From UMGS75 sp963648435 (GTDB taxonomy: Bacteria > Bacillota_I > Bacilli_A > ML615J-28 > CAG-313), in contig CAVJDT010000019.1 in assembly GCA_963648435.1 (NCBI GenBank), positions 1 through 32,909 of the forward strand: a stretch of DNA of 32,909 nucleotides, written 5' to 3'. This document shows, one piece after another, positions 7,936 to 16,660 of this stretch. Every line of letters starts with the position of its first letter. The stretch's first letter is position 1. A program made the position numbers and the translations under genes. Under the pieces are notes generated by a model. The model did no database searches. It had not been told where the DNA came from and saw only the letters and a program-made list of their open reading frames with translations.

Positions 7936-7964
7936 ATTATACTATAAGTACTACTAAAAGTAAA
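7936..7964 (-). promoter_or_regulatory. Sigma-A-type promoter for tilS-ftsH-rqcP-maf
   Basis: On the minus strand TTTACT (7959-7964) is separated by exactly 17 bp from TATAAT (7936-7941). The -10 is perfect and the -35 matches four of six consensus bases. It sits 21 bp upstream of the tilS start. Confidence 0.65.
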
Positions 7965-8002
7965 TAATTTAAACTGAAAGATAACTGAAATTTGTTATTT
8001 TT

Positions 8003-8023
8003 TTGACATTTTCTGAATATGAT
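8003..8023 (+). promoter_or_regulatory. Possible promoter elements for the hydrolase-MurF-Ddl unit
   Basis: A perfect TTGACA (8003-8008) and a TATGAT (8018-8023) lie just before the first plus-strand gene, but only 9 bp apart, so they cannot act as a pair. TATGAT with a weak TTATTT 17 bp upstream is the likelier arrangement. A GAGG ribosome site follows before ATG 8043. Confidence 0.3.
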
Positions 8024-8042
8024 GATGTGAAGTGAGGTTATT

Positions 8043-8795
8043 ATGGAATACATATATGATAAATTAAAAATTAACTATGATATTAAAGGAATGGGCCCAC
8101 CCCTTATTTTACTACATGGTTGGGGAACTAACCTTCATACTTTTGATTATGTTTGTAAATATCTTGAAAACAGTTATACAATTTATATGATTGATTTGCC
8201 AGGATTTGGCAATAGTGATGAACCAAGATATGCCTATAATTTAAGCAATTATGTTCATTTTTTATGTACTTTTATTGAAGAATTACAGATTGATAACCCG
8301 ATTATATTAGGCCATTCCTTTGGGGGAAGAATTGCAATTAAATATGCAAGTATTAATAAAAATATTAAAAAACTAATTTTAGTTGATAGCGCTGGAATTA
8401 GGAAACGCCGAACTATAAAACAAATTTTTAATATTTTAAAGTATAAATATTTGAAATGCTATTACCGTAAAACCAAAAACATTGCTAAATATAATCAACT
8501 AACTTCAACTAGTGGTAGTAGTGATTATGTTGCCTCTAGTTTGGTTATGAAAGGAACTCTTTCTAAGGTTATTAAAGAGGATCTTAAAAAGTGTTTACCT
8601 CGCATTAATGTTGAAACATTAATTATTTGGGGCAGAGATGATGAGGAAACCCCTTATTCGGATGCTTTATTAATGCATAAAAAAATACCAAATAGTGGGC
8701 TTGTAACTTTTGATGATGTTGGCCATTTTCCTTATCTTGAACGGAAAAATTATTTTAAGTTGGTATTAAAAAAGTATTTAGAGGTTGATAATTAA
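8043..8795 (+). CDS. Alpha/beta-fold hydrolase
   Basis: The 250-residue cytosolic protein carries the complete alpha/beta-hydrolase signature. The oxyanion segment is LLHGWG near residue 24. The nucleophile elbow is GHSFGG with Ser92. The acid is Asp200 in WGRDD, and the base is His228 in VGHFPYLE. Nothing indicates a lipase lid or signal peptide, so an esterase-type intracellular enzyme is likely. Its stop codon overlaps the ATG of the MurF-like gene by one base (TAATG), which ties it to peptidoglycan precursor synthesis. I recall this gene next to murF and ddl in related Bacillota, but its substrate is not known to me. Confidence 0.9.
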   Translation: MEYIYDKLKINYDIKGMGPPLILLHGWGTNLHTFDYVCKYLENSYTIYMIDLPGFGNSDEPRYAYNLSNYVHFLCTFIEELQIDNPIILGHSFGGRIAIKYASINKNIKKLILVDSAGIRKRRTIKQIFNILKYKYLKCYYRKTKNIAKYNQLTSTSGSSDYVASSLVMKGTLSKVIKEDLKKCLPRINVETLIIWGRDDEETPYSDALLMHKKIPNSGLVTFDDVGHFPYLERKNYFKLVLKKYLEVDN

Positions 8796-10333
8796 TGTGG
8801 TTTTTTGAACTATTTAATTTGGTTGTTTTAATAATTTTATATATATTGTTATTTAATCATTGTCTCAACATGTACCAACAATATCACTATGATGCAAAAA
8901 AGTATATCAAGACTATTCCTAAATTATATTCTTGTAATAAGTTAATGTGGGTTATATATTTTGTTACTATTTTTAGTTTAATCTTACATCCTTATTTAAC
9001 TATTATTAATCTTATATTGTGTTTAATTATGGTAATTAAACCACCAAAATATATTATAAAACTTAATATAACAAAAAGAATTTTACGACTTATTTTAACT
9101 TATATTATTTGTTTAATTCTTTTGCTTTTTATTCCGTTAAATTACTATTATACATTTATTCTTGTTAATTTATTTATACCATTACTTATTATTGGATGTA
9201 ACTATATTAATCATCCCATTGAAAAACTAATTAATAATTACTACATTAAACAAGCTAAGATAAAATTACTTCAAAATAAGAATTTAATTAAAATTGCAAT
9301 AACTGGAAGTTATGGTAAAACTACTACTAAAAACATAATTACTCATATACTTAAAGATGATTATTTAACTGTTGCGACACCAAAATCATATAATACTCTT
9401 TTAGGAATTGCTAAAACTATAAATGATAGTATTAAACAAAATAGCGAAATTTTTGTTTGTGAACTTGGGGCAAATCATTTAGGAGAAATTCGGGAAATGG
9501 CTAATTTTTTACATCCTCATATTGCTTGTATTACCGAAGTTGGGCCTCAACATTTAGAAACTTTTAAGACTATTGACAATGTGCTAAAAGCTAAATTTGA
9601 AATTATTGAAACAATGGGATTCAATAAGTCTTTAATCTTAAATGGTGATAATGCTTTAATTAAAAATAAAAAAATCATTACTATTCGAGACATCAGCTAT
9701 GTCGGTATAAATGGAGATAATAATATATATGCAAAAAACATTAACTTGTGTAAAGATAACATTACTTTTGATATTGTCTTTAAAGAAGAAACCCTAAATA
9801 TTGAAACCAAACTTTTAGGCATTCATAATGTTTATAACATTCTTATGGCTTATGGCACCATTAAAGCTTTGGAAAAGTACAATATATTTATTAGTAATGA
9901 GGAGTTTTGTAAGAAAATCAAACAGTTACGGCCTATTTCTCATCGTTTAGAATATAAAGAAATTGATAATATTCACGTTTATGATGATAGTTATAATTCA
10001 AACCTTAGTGGCTTCAAAAATGCTATTGACATTATGAAACTGACAACTCATCCTCGGGGTATCATTACCCCAGGCATTGTTGATGAAGGCAAATTAAGTG
10101 AAGAAATCAATATAAATATTGCTGGAAAGTTATTGAATAATTTTGATGATATTTATTTAATTAAAAATAAAATGTCAGTTTATTATCAACAAGTTCTAGA
10201 TAAAAACAATCAACCTTATTATACGTTTGATAGTTTTAGTGAAGCATTTAATCATTTTAAAAATAAATATAAAAATCAAGAAGTTAATCTATTAATTGAA
10301 AATGATTTACCAGATAACTTCTTAGAAAGGTAA
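8795..10333 (+). CDS. murF: Membrane-anchored MurF-like Mur ligase
   Basis: This protein probably adds D-Ala-D-Ala to the UDP-MurNAc-tripeptide, the last cytosolic step of the peptidoglycan precursor. The Mur ligase ATP site ITGSYGKTTTKN is at residues 169-180. Typical MurF segments follow: CELGANHLGEI, TEVGPQHLETF, and the C-terminal HRLE...DDSYNSN near 388-408. Unlike standard MurF, the first 140 residues hold about five hydrophobic helices (about 6-24, 50-66, 67-82, 96-114, 118-136). These occupy the place of the usual N-terminal UDP-sugar binding domain. Length is 512 against about 450 for MurF. Ddl starts 2 nt after the stop, so the two enzymes that make and attach D-Ala-D-Ala are adjacent. 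MurF is the best call from motifs and neighbour; another Mur-type ligase is possible. Confidence 0.85.
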   Translation: MWFFELFNLVVLIILYILLFNHCLNMYQQYHYDAKKYIKTIPKLYSCNKLMWVIYFVTIFSLILHPYLTIINLILCLIMVIKPPKYIIKLNITKRILRLILTYIICLILLLFIPLNYYYTFILVNLFIPLLIIGCNYINHPIEKLINNYYIKQAKIKLLQNKNLIKIAITGSYGKTTTKNIITHILKDDYLTVATPKSYNTLLGIAKTINDSIKQNSEIFVCELGANHLGEIREMANFLHPHIACITEVGPQHLETFKTIDNVLKAKFEIIETMGFNKSLILNGDNALIKNKKIITIRDISYVGINGDNNIYAKNINLCKDNITFDIVFKEETLNIETKLLGIHNVYNILMAYGTIKALEKYNIFISNEEFCKKIKQLRPISHRLEYKEIDNIHVYDDSYNSNLSGFKNAIDIMKLTTHPRGIITPGIVDEGKLSEEININIAGKLLNNFDDIYLIKNKMSVYYQQVLDKNNQPYYTFDSFSEAFNHFKNKYKNQEVNLLIENDLPDNFLER

Positions 10334-10335
10334 TT

Positions 10336-11472
10336 ATGAATAATAAATTAAAAATTGGAATTATTATTGGTGGAAAATCCGTAGAGCATGATATATCTAT
10401 TTTATCTGGATTACAAGTATATCATGCCTTAAATAAGGATAAATATGATCCTACCATTTTTTATCTCACCAAAGAAAACATTTGGTTAACCAGTAAAACA
10501 CTTGAAGATCTTATTACTTATAAAAATAATAATTTTAGTAAATGTAACCAAATATACTTTTATCAAGAAAAAGGAAAAGTACATTACCAAATAGTTAATA
10601 AAAAAGGCAAATCTAAAGAAATTGATGTATTCATTCCCGTTTTACATGGTGATGGAACTGAAGATGGAACAATTAGCGCCTTCTTAGATTTACTAAATGT
10701 TCCATATACTTCTTCTAGTCTAACTTCTTCTAGTATTGCTCAAGACAAAATTTATACTAAACAAATCTTACAAGCGGAAAACATTCCTACCCTTCCATTT
10801 GTTAAAATGACTTGTGATACATATTATCCCGAAATCTTAAAAGAAATTAATGAAAAAATTAATTATCCCGTTATTATTAAACCTGCTAGACTCGGTTCAA
10901 GTATTGGAATTACTACCGCAAGTAGTGAAGATGCTTTAAGGAAAGGAATTGAAGAAGGTTTAAAATTTGGGCCTAGACTTTTAATTGAGCCTAAATTAAC
11001 TGATTTTAAAGAATATAACCTTGCTTTATATAAAGAAGGAAACAATATTAAATATTCTTGTATTGAGGAAGTTAAAAAAATTGATGAAATCCTTTCATTC
11101 ACTGATAAGTATGAGCGAATTGATAAATTAGATGATTTGTCCAATCGTATTATTCCTGCAATCATTAGTGATGAAATGGAACAGCACATTAAGGATATAT
11201 GTACTAAAGCATATTATGCTTTGGATATGAGAGGTGTAGTTCGGATCGATTGTATATTAGATGTTACTACTAATAATATATATATTAACGAGATTAACAC
11301 GATACCTGGTTCTTTTGCCTTTTATCTATTTGATAAAGCAGGTATTAGTTTTCCTAAATTAATTGATGTTGCCATAAAACAAGCAATTCTATCTAAACAA
11401 GCAAATGAACAATATCTTAAAGTTTTTACATCTAGTGTTTTAAGTAAAAAAGGCACAAAGCTATCTAAATAA
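10336..11472 (+). CDS. ddl: D-alanine--D-alanine ligase
   Basis: The 378-residue ATP-grasp enzyme joins two D-Ala. GGKSVEHDIS at the N-terminus contains the conserved Glu of the first substrate site. LHGDGTEDGTI is the family's HG-x-GEDG-like motif in altered form. KPARLGSSIGI is the ATP-binding loop, and INEINTIPGS near residue 320 carries the magnesium ligands. The ribosome site AAAGG is inside the end of the MurF gene. The neighbouring MurF makes D-Ala-D-Ala the expected product. I cannot tell from residues alone whether D-Ser or D-Lac is also used. The transcript ends at the hairpin 40 nt downstream. Confidence 0.93.
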   Translation: MNNKLKIGIIIGGKSVEHDISILSGLQVYHALNKDKYDPTIFYLTKENIWLTSKTLEDLITYKNNNFSKCNQIYFYQEKGKVHYQIVNKKGKSKEIDVFIPVLHGDGTEDGTISAFLDLLNVPYTSSSLTSSSIAQDKIYTKQILQAENIPTLPFVKMTCDTYYPEILKEINEKINYPVIIKPARLGSSIGITTASSEDALRKGIEEGLKFGPRLLIEPKLTDFKEYNLALYKEGNNIKYSCIEEVKKIDEILSFTDKYERIDKLDDLSNRIIPAIISDEMEQHIKDICTKAYYALDMRGVVRIDCILDVTTNNIYINEINTIPGSFAFYLFDKAGISFPKLIDVAIKQAILSKQANEQYLKVFTSSVLSKKGTKLSK

Positions 11473-11512
11473 CTATATTAAATATTTCAATACTACTAAA
11501 CTCATAGTTAAG

Positions 11513-11555
11513 AAAAAAGAAGATAACTAGTTATTACTAATCATCTTCTTTTTTT
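11513..11555. terminator. Bidirectional terminator between ddl and the opposing ATPase region
   Basis: AAAAAAGAAGAT (11513-11524) pairs with ATCTTCTTTTTT (from 11543) over an 18-nt loop. U-runs exist on both strands, so it can serve ddl on the plus strand and the ATPase operon on the minus strand. The minus-strand arm overlaps the end of the small-protein pseudogene. Confidence 0.75.
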
Positions 11556-11913
11556 ATATTTTTTTCTTCATATTCTATTTTACTATTTAAATATGTTGTT
11601 ACTATTACTGGAAACAATAGAAATACCAATTGAATATATCACATTGGTGAATCCTGGGTAAATATGCTTTTTGATTGCAAAAAATAAAAGTATGAATGTA
11701 GCAATTAAACATATATCTTCTAGTATATATAACTATTGATACTTTTTTATTTGAGCTTTATGTTTTTTACACCAATTAAATTTAATTACTTGTAGCAATA
11801 GAAATAATAAACTGTTTATTATTATAGGAATATTTGATTTTTCCCATGTTATAAAATAGAATATATATTACTGCTAGAAGACCCCATCTAATCTTATCAT
11901 ATGTAGTTTTCAT
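11537..11913 (-). pseudogene. Broken gene for a small multi-helix membrane protein
   Basis: No intact gene covers 11473-11918. ATG 11913, 5 nt after the ATPase stop and with a GAGATGGTG ribosome site, starts MKTTYDKIRWGLLAVIYI. The frame then stops after about 40 residues. Other minus frames continue in the same direction: IPIIINSLLFLLLQVIKF, then a stop, then FILLFFAIKKHIY, then LVFLLFPVIVTTYLN with a charged tail ending in KKEDD and TAG 11537. Together they look like one protein of about 125 residues with four helices, broken by at least two frame changes and one stop. Family unknown. It probably formed an operon with the upstream ATPase. Confidence 0.55.
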
Positions 11914-11918
11914 ATTAT

Positions 11919-13304
11919 TTACACCATCTCACTATATATATCATTTAAACTAATCAAAATATAATCATTAGGACTACTTATATTAAATCCAGTTTTTGAT
12001 ACAAATCCTAATTTATAATATTCGAGATTTAATGCTTGTAATTGTTTTTTTTCTTCTTTAACAATATTATCATCTACTAAAGCATTAGTATACTTTACTT
12101 CATAATATATATAGCCGCTGCTATCTTTAGTTACAACATCAAATTGACCATTTATTTTATTTTGTTTATCATCATACCAGTAGGTACCAATTTCCGTAAA
12201 AGAAGGTGTTAGTTTCTTGGCTTTATTAAGCTTTATTAGATATTGCTTAGTTACATCTTCAAATATCTTTGGAATATATATTTCATTTAGTTTTGGTTTT
12301 ATTATTGTATCATAAAATTCATTTATTTCTACAACATTCCTAATATTATAATTCTTAAATATATAACAATAATAAAACTTTAAGGCATTGCTTTTTATAT
12401 AGTACATTGTTTTCTTTTTATTTTTTGCATCGTTTATTGGAAATTTTTTTTCTATTAAATCAAGTGATTGAAGTACATCCAAGATATAGGCTATTTTGGG
12501 TGTAGATTCTATATGGCTTTTTTTTGCTATATCATCATTTTTTTTATAGCCACTAGCAATAGCCATAATAACATCATTTGCATATTCTATTTTTCCTAAT
12601 TCTGTTTTTAAAACGTTACTAATCATTAACTCACAATATGAATTTTCTTTCACCATTAATTCTATAATATTTTCTTTTGGTGTTTTTGTTTGATCAATTT
12701 TAGAATTATAGATTGGTTCACCCCCAAATACTGAATAAAGCAATAACTTTTCTTCATTATTATAGTTAGGATAGTACAAAGAGGATTCATAGTAGTCATG
12801 TTCCTTTAAATGAATTGATTCTGAAAATCTGCCATACAATGGACTATTATGCTTGATAATATTTAGCATTATATCAAGTTGTGAACCAGATAGTATTAAT
12901 TTTAGTTTACTATCAAATTTATAAGTATCTATTTTATTTTGAATGATACTATTAACTCCATCAATTTTTTTTAATAAATATGGATATTCGTCGAGGACTA
13001 GCACTACTTTTTTATTACTTTTAAAAAGAAAATCTAAAATTTCTTCAAAATTTCTAAATGTTATATTATATTCAATATTAAATTTTTCTCTAATAATACT
13101 GGTTAAATCACTAAGTGTGTCAACAACATTTTTTTCCATACATTGATAATTAATTACAATTCCCTCATATGATTCTAAAGCTTTTTTAATTAAAAAACTT
13201 TTTCCAATTCTTCGTCTTCCATATATTAAAACATTTTCTTGTGAATTTTTATTAATGATATGTTTTAATCTTTTAAGTTCTTCTTGTCTTCCGATAAATT
13301 TCAT
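11919..13304 (-). CDS. DUF234-type ATPase with a nuclease-like C-terminal domain
   Basis: The 461-residue STAND/AAA-like ATPase is of the archaeal-bacterial DUF234 group. It begins with FIGRQEELKRL. Walker A is GRRRIGKS (29-36), and Walker B is VVLVLDEYPYL (100-110) with Asp105 and Glu106. An SGSQLDIM sensor segment lies near 139-146. The middle is a winged-helix region, with YYIKSNALKFYYCYIF near 301-316 as in this family. The C-terminus resembles a PD-(D/E)XK fold: Glu349, Asp389 in GQFDV, and Glu402-x-Lys404 in YYEVKYT. The biological role of the family is not established. A consensus promoter and an AGGAGGAG ribosome site indicate real expression. Downstream lies a decayed membrane-protein gene. 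Confidence 0.85.
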   Translation of the reverse strand: MKFIGRQEELKRLKHIINKNSQENVLIYGRRRIGKSFLIKKALESYEGIVINYQCMEKNVVDTLSDLTSIIREKFNIEYNITFRNFEEILDFLFKSNKKVVLVLDEYPYLLKKIDGVNSIIQNKIDTYKFDSKLKLILSGSQLDIMLNIIKHNSPLYGRFSESIHLKEHDYYESSLYYPNYNNEEKLLLYSVFGGEPIYNSKIDQTKTPKENIIELMVKENSYCELMISNVLKTELGKIEYANDVIMAIASGYKKNDDIAKKSHIESTPKIAYILDVLQSLDLIEKKFPINDAKNKKKTMYYIKSNALKFYYCYIFKNYNIRNVVEINEFYDTIIKPKLNEIYIPKIFEDVTKQYLIKLNKAKKLTPSFTEIGTYWYDDKQNKINGQFDVVTKDSSGYIYYEVKYTNALVDDNIVKEEKKQLQALNLEYYKLGFVSKTGFNISSPNDYILISLNDIYSEMV

Positions 13305-13327
13305 ATATAACTCCTCCTACTACATAT

Positions 13328-13356
13328 ATTATATAATATTAGAATAGAATTGTCAA
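13328..13356 (-). promoter_or_regulatory. Full-consensus promoter of the DUF234 ATPase
   Basis: On the minus strand TTGACA (13351-13356), a 17-bp spacer and TATAAT (13328-13333) match sigma-A consensus at every position. It sits 24 bp before the ATPase start. A 9-bp inverted repeat lies immediately upstream. Confidence 0.85.
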
Positions 13357-13361
13357 TAGTT

Positions 13362-13398
13362 TTAGTCAAAATGATTTTACTAAAGATAATTTGACTAA
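13362..13398. repeat. Inverted repeat upstream of the ATPase promoter (possible operator)
   Basis: TTAGTCAAA (13362-13370) and TTTGACTAA (13390-13398) are perfect 9-bp complements with a 19-bp spacer. The near arm starts 5 bp from the -35 box. The half-site centre spacing is close to three helical turns, which would suit a dimeric regulator. An RNA hairpin is unlikely because the repeat lies upstream of the expected start site. Confidence 0.45.
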
Positions 13399-13436
13399 TT
13401 TTTAAGGTAGCATTAAGCAAGAAATTAAAAATGCCT

Positions 13437-14733
13437 CTACATAAACGATTTGCAATGTTTGTTATTACAAGTTGGTACCATCACTTTCATTTGTTGAGCG
13501 TGACATGAACATTTTTATACTTCTTCATTCCATTTAAGAGCACTACCTAGATGGGTACATCTCTTATTTGAAATAGTTAGAAGATTCTTCATAGATCTAC
13601 CAAGATTTGTAAATTGTTGTTTGTTTATTACTACTCTATTTGGATTAAATAATTTTGTATATTCAGTTTCTTTATTTTGCATTAACTTTGTTAGGTTTTT
13701 CGCCGCAATCATAGCACTTGTCATTCCCCAAAGGTTAAAACCAGCTACAATAAAAGTGTTTTTTGAAAAATTACTATACGGGCCAATATAAGGTATATCA
13801 TCTAATGTCATATAGTCCTTGTTTACCCATTTATATTCTATGGTTGCATCGGGATAATTCTTTTTGATAAATTTTTTTATATTTTTAAAACTTACACTTT
13901 TATCACCTGTTTTACGGTCATTACCACCTATTAAGATATAATCATGATATTTTCTAAAATATAGTCCACCATTTACATCACTAATATATGCACCGTCAAG
14001 TTTAGTTTTTGTTTTCGCCGCAATAACATAGGATTTAGTTTGGTACATTTTCGCATAGTACATACCTAAATGATCAATAAATGGAAAGTGGATAGCTAGT
14101 ATTATCTTATTGGCTTTAATTTTAAATTTATCAGTATATGCATATTTTGATGTAATTTTTTTGATTTCTGTATGTTCATAAATGGTAAGTTCTTTAGATA
14201 GTTCGCTAATTAGTTTTAAAACGTTGATTTGAGCTTGTTTTGGGTACATTATTGCATTTTGAACATTAAATGGTAGTTTTACTTTATCTAGTATTTTTGT
14301 ATCAAATTCTAGGGATTTTAGAACATTATGTTCATGAATTAATTTTTCAGTATTTGTGCAGGTATACATATATAGGTATTTCTTCATAATCAAAATTATA
14401 TTTATTACTTAAGTTTTTATATTCAAGAATCGCGTCCATTGAGGCTGTTAAATATAGTCTTGCTTTTTTATATCCTAATTTTTTGACTCTATCTTGATAT
14501 AGTGTATCTTGAAGCAAGGTTACCACCGCAGTAGTATTCTTGGTTGCACCTGATCCAATCTGATTTTTTTCAACTAGCACTACATTAAATCCTGCTTGTT
14601 TAAGATAGTAAGTTGTAAGGATACCAATAATACCGCCACCAACAACTAAAATATCAGTTTCAATATCCTTATTAAGCGAATTAAAGGAAGGAAGAGTTAC
14701 AGTATCTATCCATATTGATTTATTTTTATTCAT
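13437..14733 (-). pseudogene. FAD-dependent oxidoreductase with C-terminal Rieske domain, inactivated
   Basis: Two overlapping frames make one DAO-type flavoprotein. The 5' part (14347-14733, 128 codons) has the FAD dinucleotide motif VVGGGIIGI and GSGATKNTTAVVT. The 3' part (13515-14393) has GLYFRKYHDYILIGG, DDIPYIGP and VAGFNLWGMT, the FAD C-terminal signature. The reading frame changes near 14350-14390, in a TATA-rich run. The 3' part ends at TAA 13515 just after CTHLGSALKW, the first Rieske motif. In frame after that stop comes KCSCHA, a CxCH second Rieske motif (13500-13511), so the TAA is a nonsense mutation. Degraded sequence ends at TAG 13437. The intact family has about 500 residues and a [2Fe-2S] centre. 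A sequencing error could explain the frameshift but not both lesions. Confidence 0.8.
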
Positions 14734-14775
14734 TTTATCACCATTTATATTATTAAAGAAAACTAATTATTTATG

Positions 14776-14804
14776 CAAAAAAAGTGATTCACAGTAGAAT
14801 CACT
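14776..14804 (-). terminator. Terminator of the suf operon
   Basis: On the minus strand AGTGATTC, the loop TACTGT and GAATCACT form a perfect 8-bp stem (14783-14804) followed by seven U. It begins 5 nt after the sufB stop. Confidence 0.92.
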
Positions 14805-14809
14805 CTTTA

Positions 14810-16219
14810 TTATCCTATTGAATTTTTCATTTCTAGTTTTATTAGTTGATTAAGCTCTACCGCATATTCCATTGGAAGTTCTTTAGCGAAAGGTTCAATA
14901 AAGCCCATAACAATCATTTCAGTTGCTTCTGCTTCAGTTAGCCCTCTACTCATTAAATAGAATAGTTGTTCTTCATTAACTTTAGAAACAGTTGCTTCAT
15001 GTTCAATATATGAAGTATCATTTTCAACTATATTGGTTGGAACTGTATCACTGGTTGATGCTTCATCTAAAATAATGGTATCACACTCTACATGAGATTT
15101 GGAGTTTTCCGCATTTTTAGCAAGTCTAACTGTACCACGGTAATTTACTTTGCCACCACCACGACAAATAGATTTAGAAATAATTTGACTGGTTGTGTTA
15201 GGTGCAAGATGAATCATTTTCGCGCCAGTATCTTGGATTTGACCACTACCCGCAAAAGCTATTGATACGGTTGTACCCTTGGCTTTTTCACCAACTAAAA
15301 TACAAGCAGGATATTTCATGTTAATATTAGAACCAATATTACCATCAATCCATTCCATATGGCCTTCTTTTTGAACTAAAGCTCTTTTAGTTACAAGGTT
15401 AATTATATTATTTGACCAATTTTGAACAGTAGAATATCGACAATATGCTTTTTCTTTTACATATATTTCAACTACAGCCGCATGAAGGGAGTAAGCAGAA
15501 TATTGAGGAGCTGTACATCCTTCAACATAATGAAGACTAGCTTCATCATCTACAATAATTAACGTTCTTTCAAATTGTCCCATTAGTTCTGTGTTGATTC
15601 TAAAATATGATTGTAGGGGTTTTTCTAGTTTTACACCTTTTGGAACATATATAAATGATCCACCACTCCATACTGCTGTGTTTAACGCAGCAAACATATT
15701 ATCAGTATAAGGCACTACTTTTGCGAAATATTCTTTGACTATTTCAGGATATTTCTTAACAGCAGTATCAGTATCACAAAATAATACACCTAATTTTTCT
15801 AATTCACTAATTGTATTGTGATATACAACTTCTGATTCAAATTGTGTAGATACACCCGCTAAGTACTTTTGTTCAGCTTCTCTTATACCTAATTTATCAA
15901 AGGTATCTTTAATTGCTTTTGGTACTTCATTCCAATCTTTTTCAACTTTTTTGCTTGATTTAATGTAGTATATATATTCATCAAAATTAATACTATCAAG
16001 ACTTGGACCAAATTTTGGCCAATTCATTTTCGCAAATTCATGGTAGGCTTTAAGTCTAATGTCTAGCATCCAGTCTGGTTCATTTTTCATTTGTGATATT
16101 TTTCTAACAACATCTTCATTAATTCCATGGCCTGTATCATAAACATTTTCAACTTCAGTTTTGAAACCATACTTATAATCGCCCACTATTTGATTTATAT
16201 CTTTTCTTTCATCATTCAT
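14810..16219 (-). CDS. sufB: Fe-S cluster assembly scaffold protein SufB
   Basis: The 469-residue scaffold subunit forms SufBC2D, on which Fe-S clusters are built in the cytosol. The open frame extends further upstream, but that would overlap sufU by 116 nt. MNDERKDINQ at 16219 has AGGAG 9 nt before it and overlaps sufU by only 8 nt, so I chose it. Family landmarks are GGSFIYVPKGV, SLHYVEGCTAP, GRGGKVNYRG-type CRGGGKVNYRGTVR, then SHVECDTIIL with the conserved Cys, and YIEHEATVS with the His/Glu pair. The C-terminal LFYLMSRGLTEAEA motif is shared with SufD. It is the last gene of the operon. Confidence 0.95.
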   Translation of the reverse strand: MNDERKDINQIVGDYKYGFKTEVENVYDTGHGINEDVVRKISQMKNEPDWMLDIRLKAYHEFAKMNWPKFGPSLDSINFDEYIYYIKSSKKVEKDWNEVPKAIKDTFDKLGIREAEQKYLAGVSTQFESEVVYHNTISELEKLGVLFCDTDTAVKKYPEIVKEYFAKVVPYTDNMFAALNTAVWSGGSFIYVPKGVKLEKPLQSYFRINTELMGQFERTLIIVDDEASLHYVEGCTAPQYSAYSLHAAVVEIYVKEKAYCRYSTVQNWSNNIINLVTKRALVQKEGHMEWIDGNIGSNINMKYPACILVGEKAKGTTVSIAFAGSGQIQDTGAKMIHLAPNTTSQIISKSICRGGGKVNYRGTVRLAKNAENSKSHVECDTIILDEASTSDTVPTNIVENDTSYIEHEATVSKVNEEQLFYLMSRGLTEAEATEMIVMGFIEPFAKELPMEYAVELNQLIKLEMKNSIG

Positions 16220-16658
16220 GTTCTTCTTTTTCTCCTTCTTCACCAAGTAGTAAAGCTCCAGCTGCACGCCATGACAAAGTTGCACATTTAGCACGAGGAG
16301 GGAAATTATGAATGTTAATATAGACAATTGCTTCTTCTAAACGTTCCTCATTTTCTGGCATATTACCTTTTATTAATTCATAAAAATCATTAATAATACT
16401 TTCTGCTTCTTTAACTGTTTTTCCTTTTAACACCTCACTCATTACTGAGGCAGAAGAACAACAAATAGCACATCCAGTACCATCATGTCTAACATCTTTA
16501 ATAATGCCATCTTTAACATCTACTTGAACAGTTACATCATCACCACATGAAGGATTTTTAAGTCTTAGGGTTTTATAGCCTTCGATTAAACCTTTGTTGC
16601 GTGGAAATTTACGATGTTCACTTATAATTTGACCATATAGGTTTGATAAATTATTCAT
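16212..16658 (-). CDS. sufU: Zinc-dependent sulfurtransferase SufU
   Basis: The 148-residue protein accepts sulfur from SufS and passes it to SufB. Start ATG 16658 has AAGGAG 8 nt upstream, inside the end of sufS; an in-frame GTG three codons earlier is less well placed. Zinc and sulfur-acceptor cysteines sit in NPSCGDDV, GTGCAICCSSAS and FPPRAKCATLSW, the SufU pattern that distinguishes it from IscU. The C-terminus ends in a Glu/Lys-rich tail. Confidence 0.95.
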   Translation of the reverse strand: MNNLSNLYGQIISEHRKFPRNKGLIEGYKTLRLKNPSCGDDVTVQVDVKDGIIKDVRHDGTGCAICCSSASVMSEVLKGKTVKEAESIINDFYELIKGNMPENEERLEEAIVYINIHNFPPRAKCATLSWRAAGALLLGEEGEKEEHE

Positions 16659-16660
16659 TA

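Noticed and set aside
13437..14733. Two separate genes encoding the halves of a flavoprotein
   Set aside because: The N-terminal FAD motif and the C-terminal FAD signature lie on different frames of one family layout, and the second half lacks a ribosome site.
16212..16327. A longer SufB start at 16327 with a hydrophobic N-terminus
   Set aside because: It would overlap sufU by 116 nt. The segment is the sufU C-terminus read in another frame, and ATG 16219 has a proper AGGAG site.
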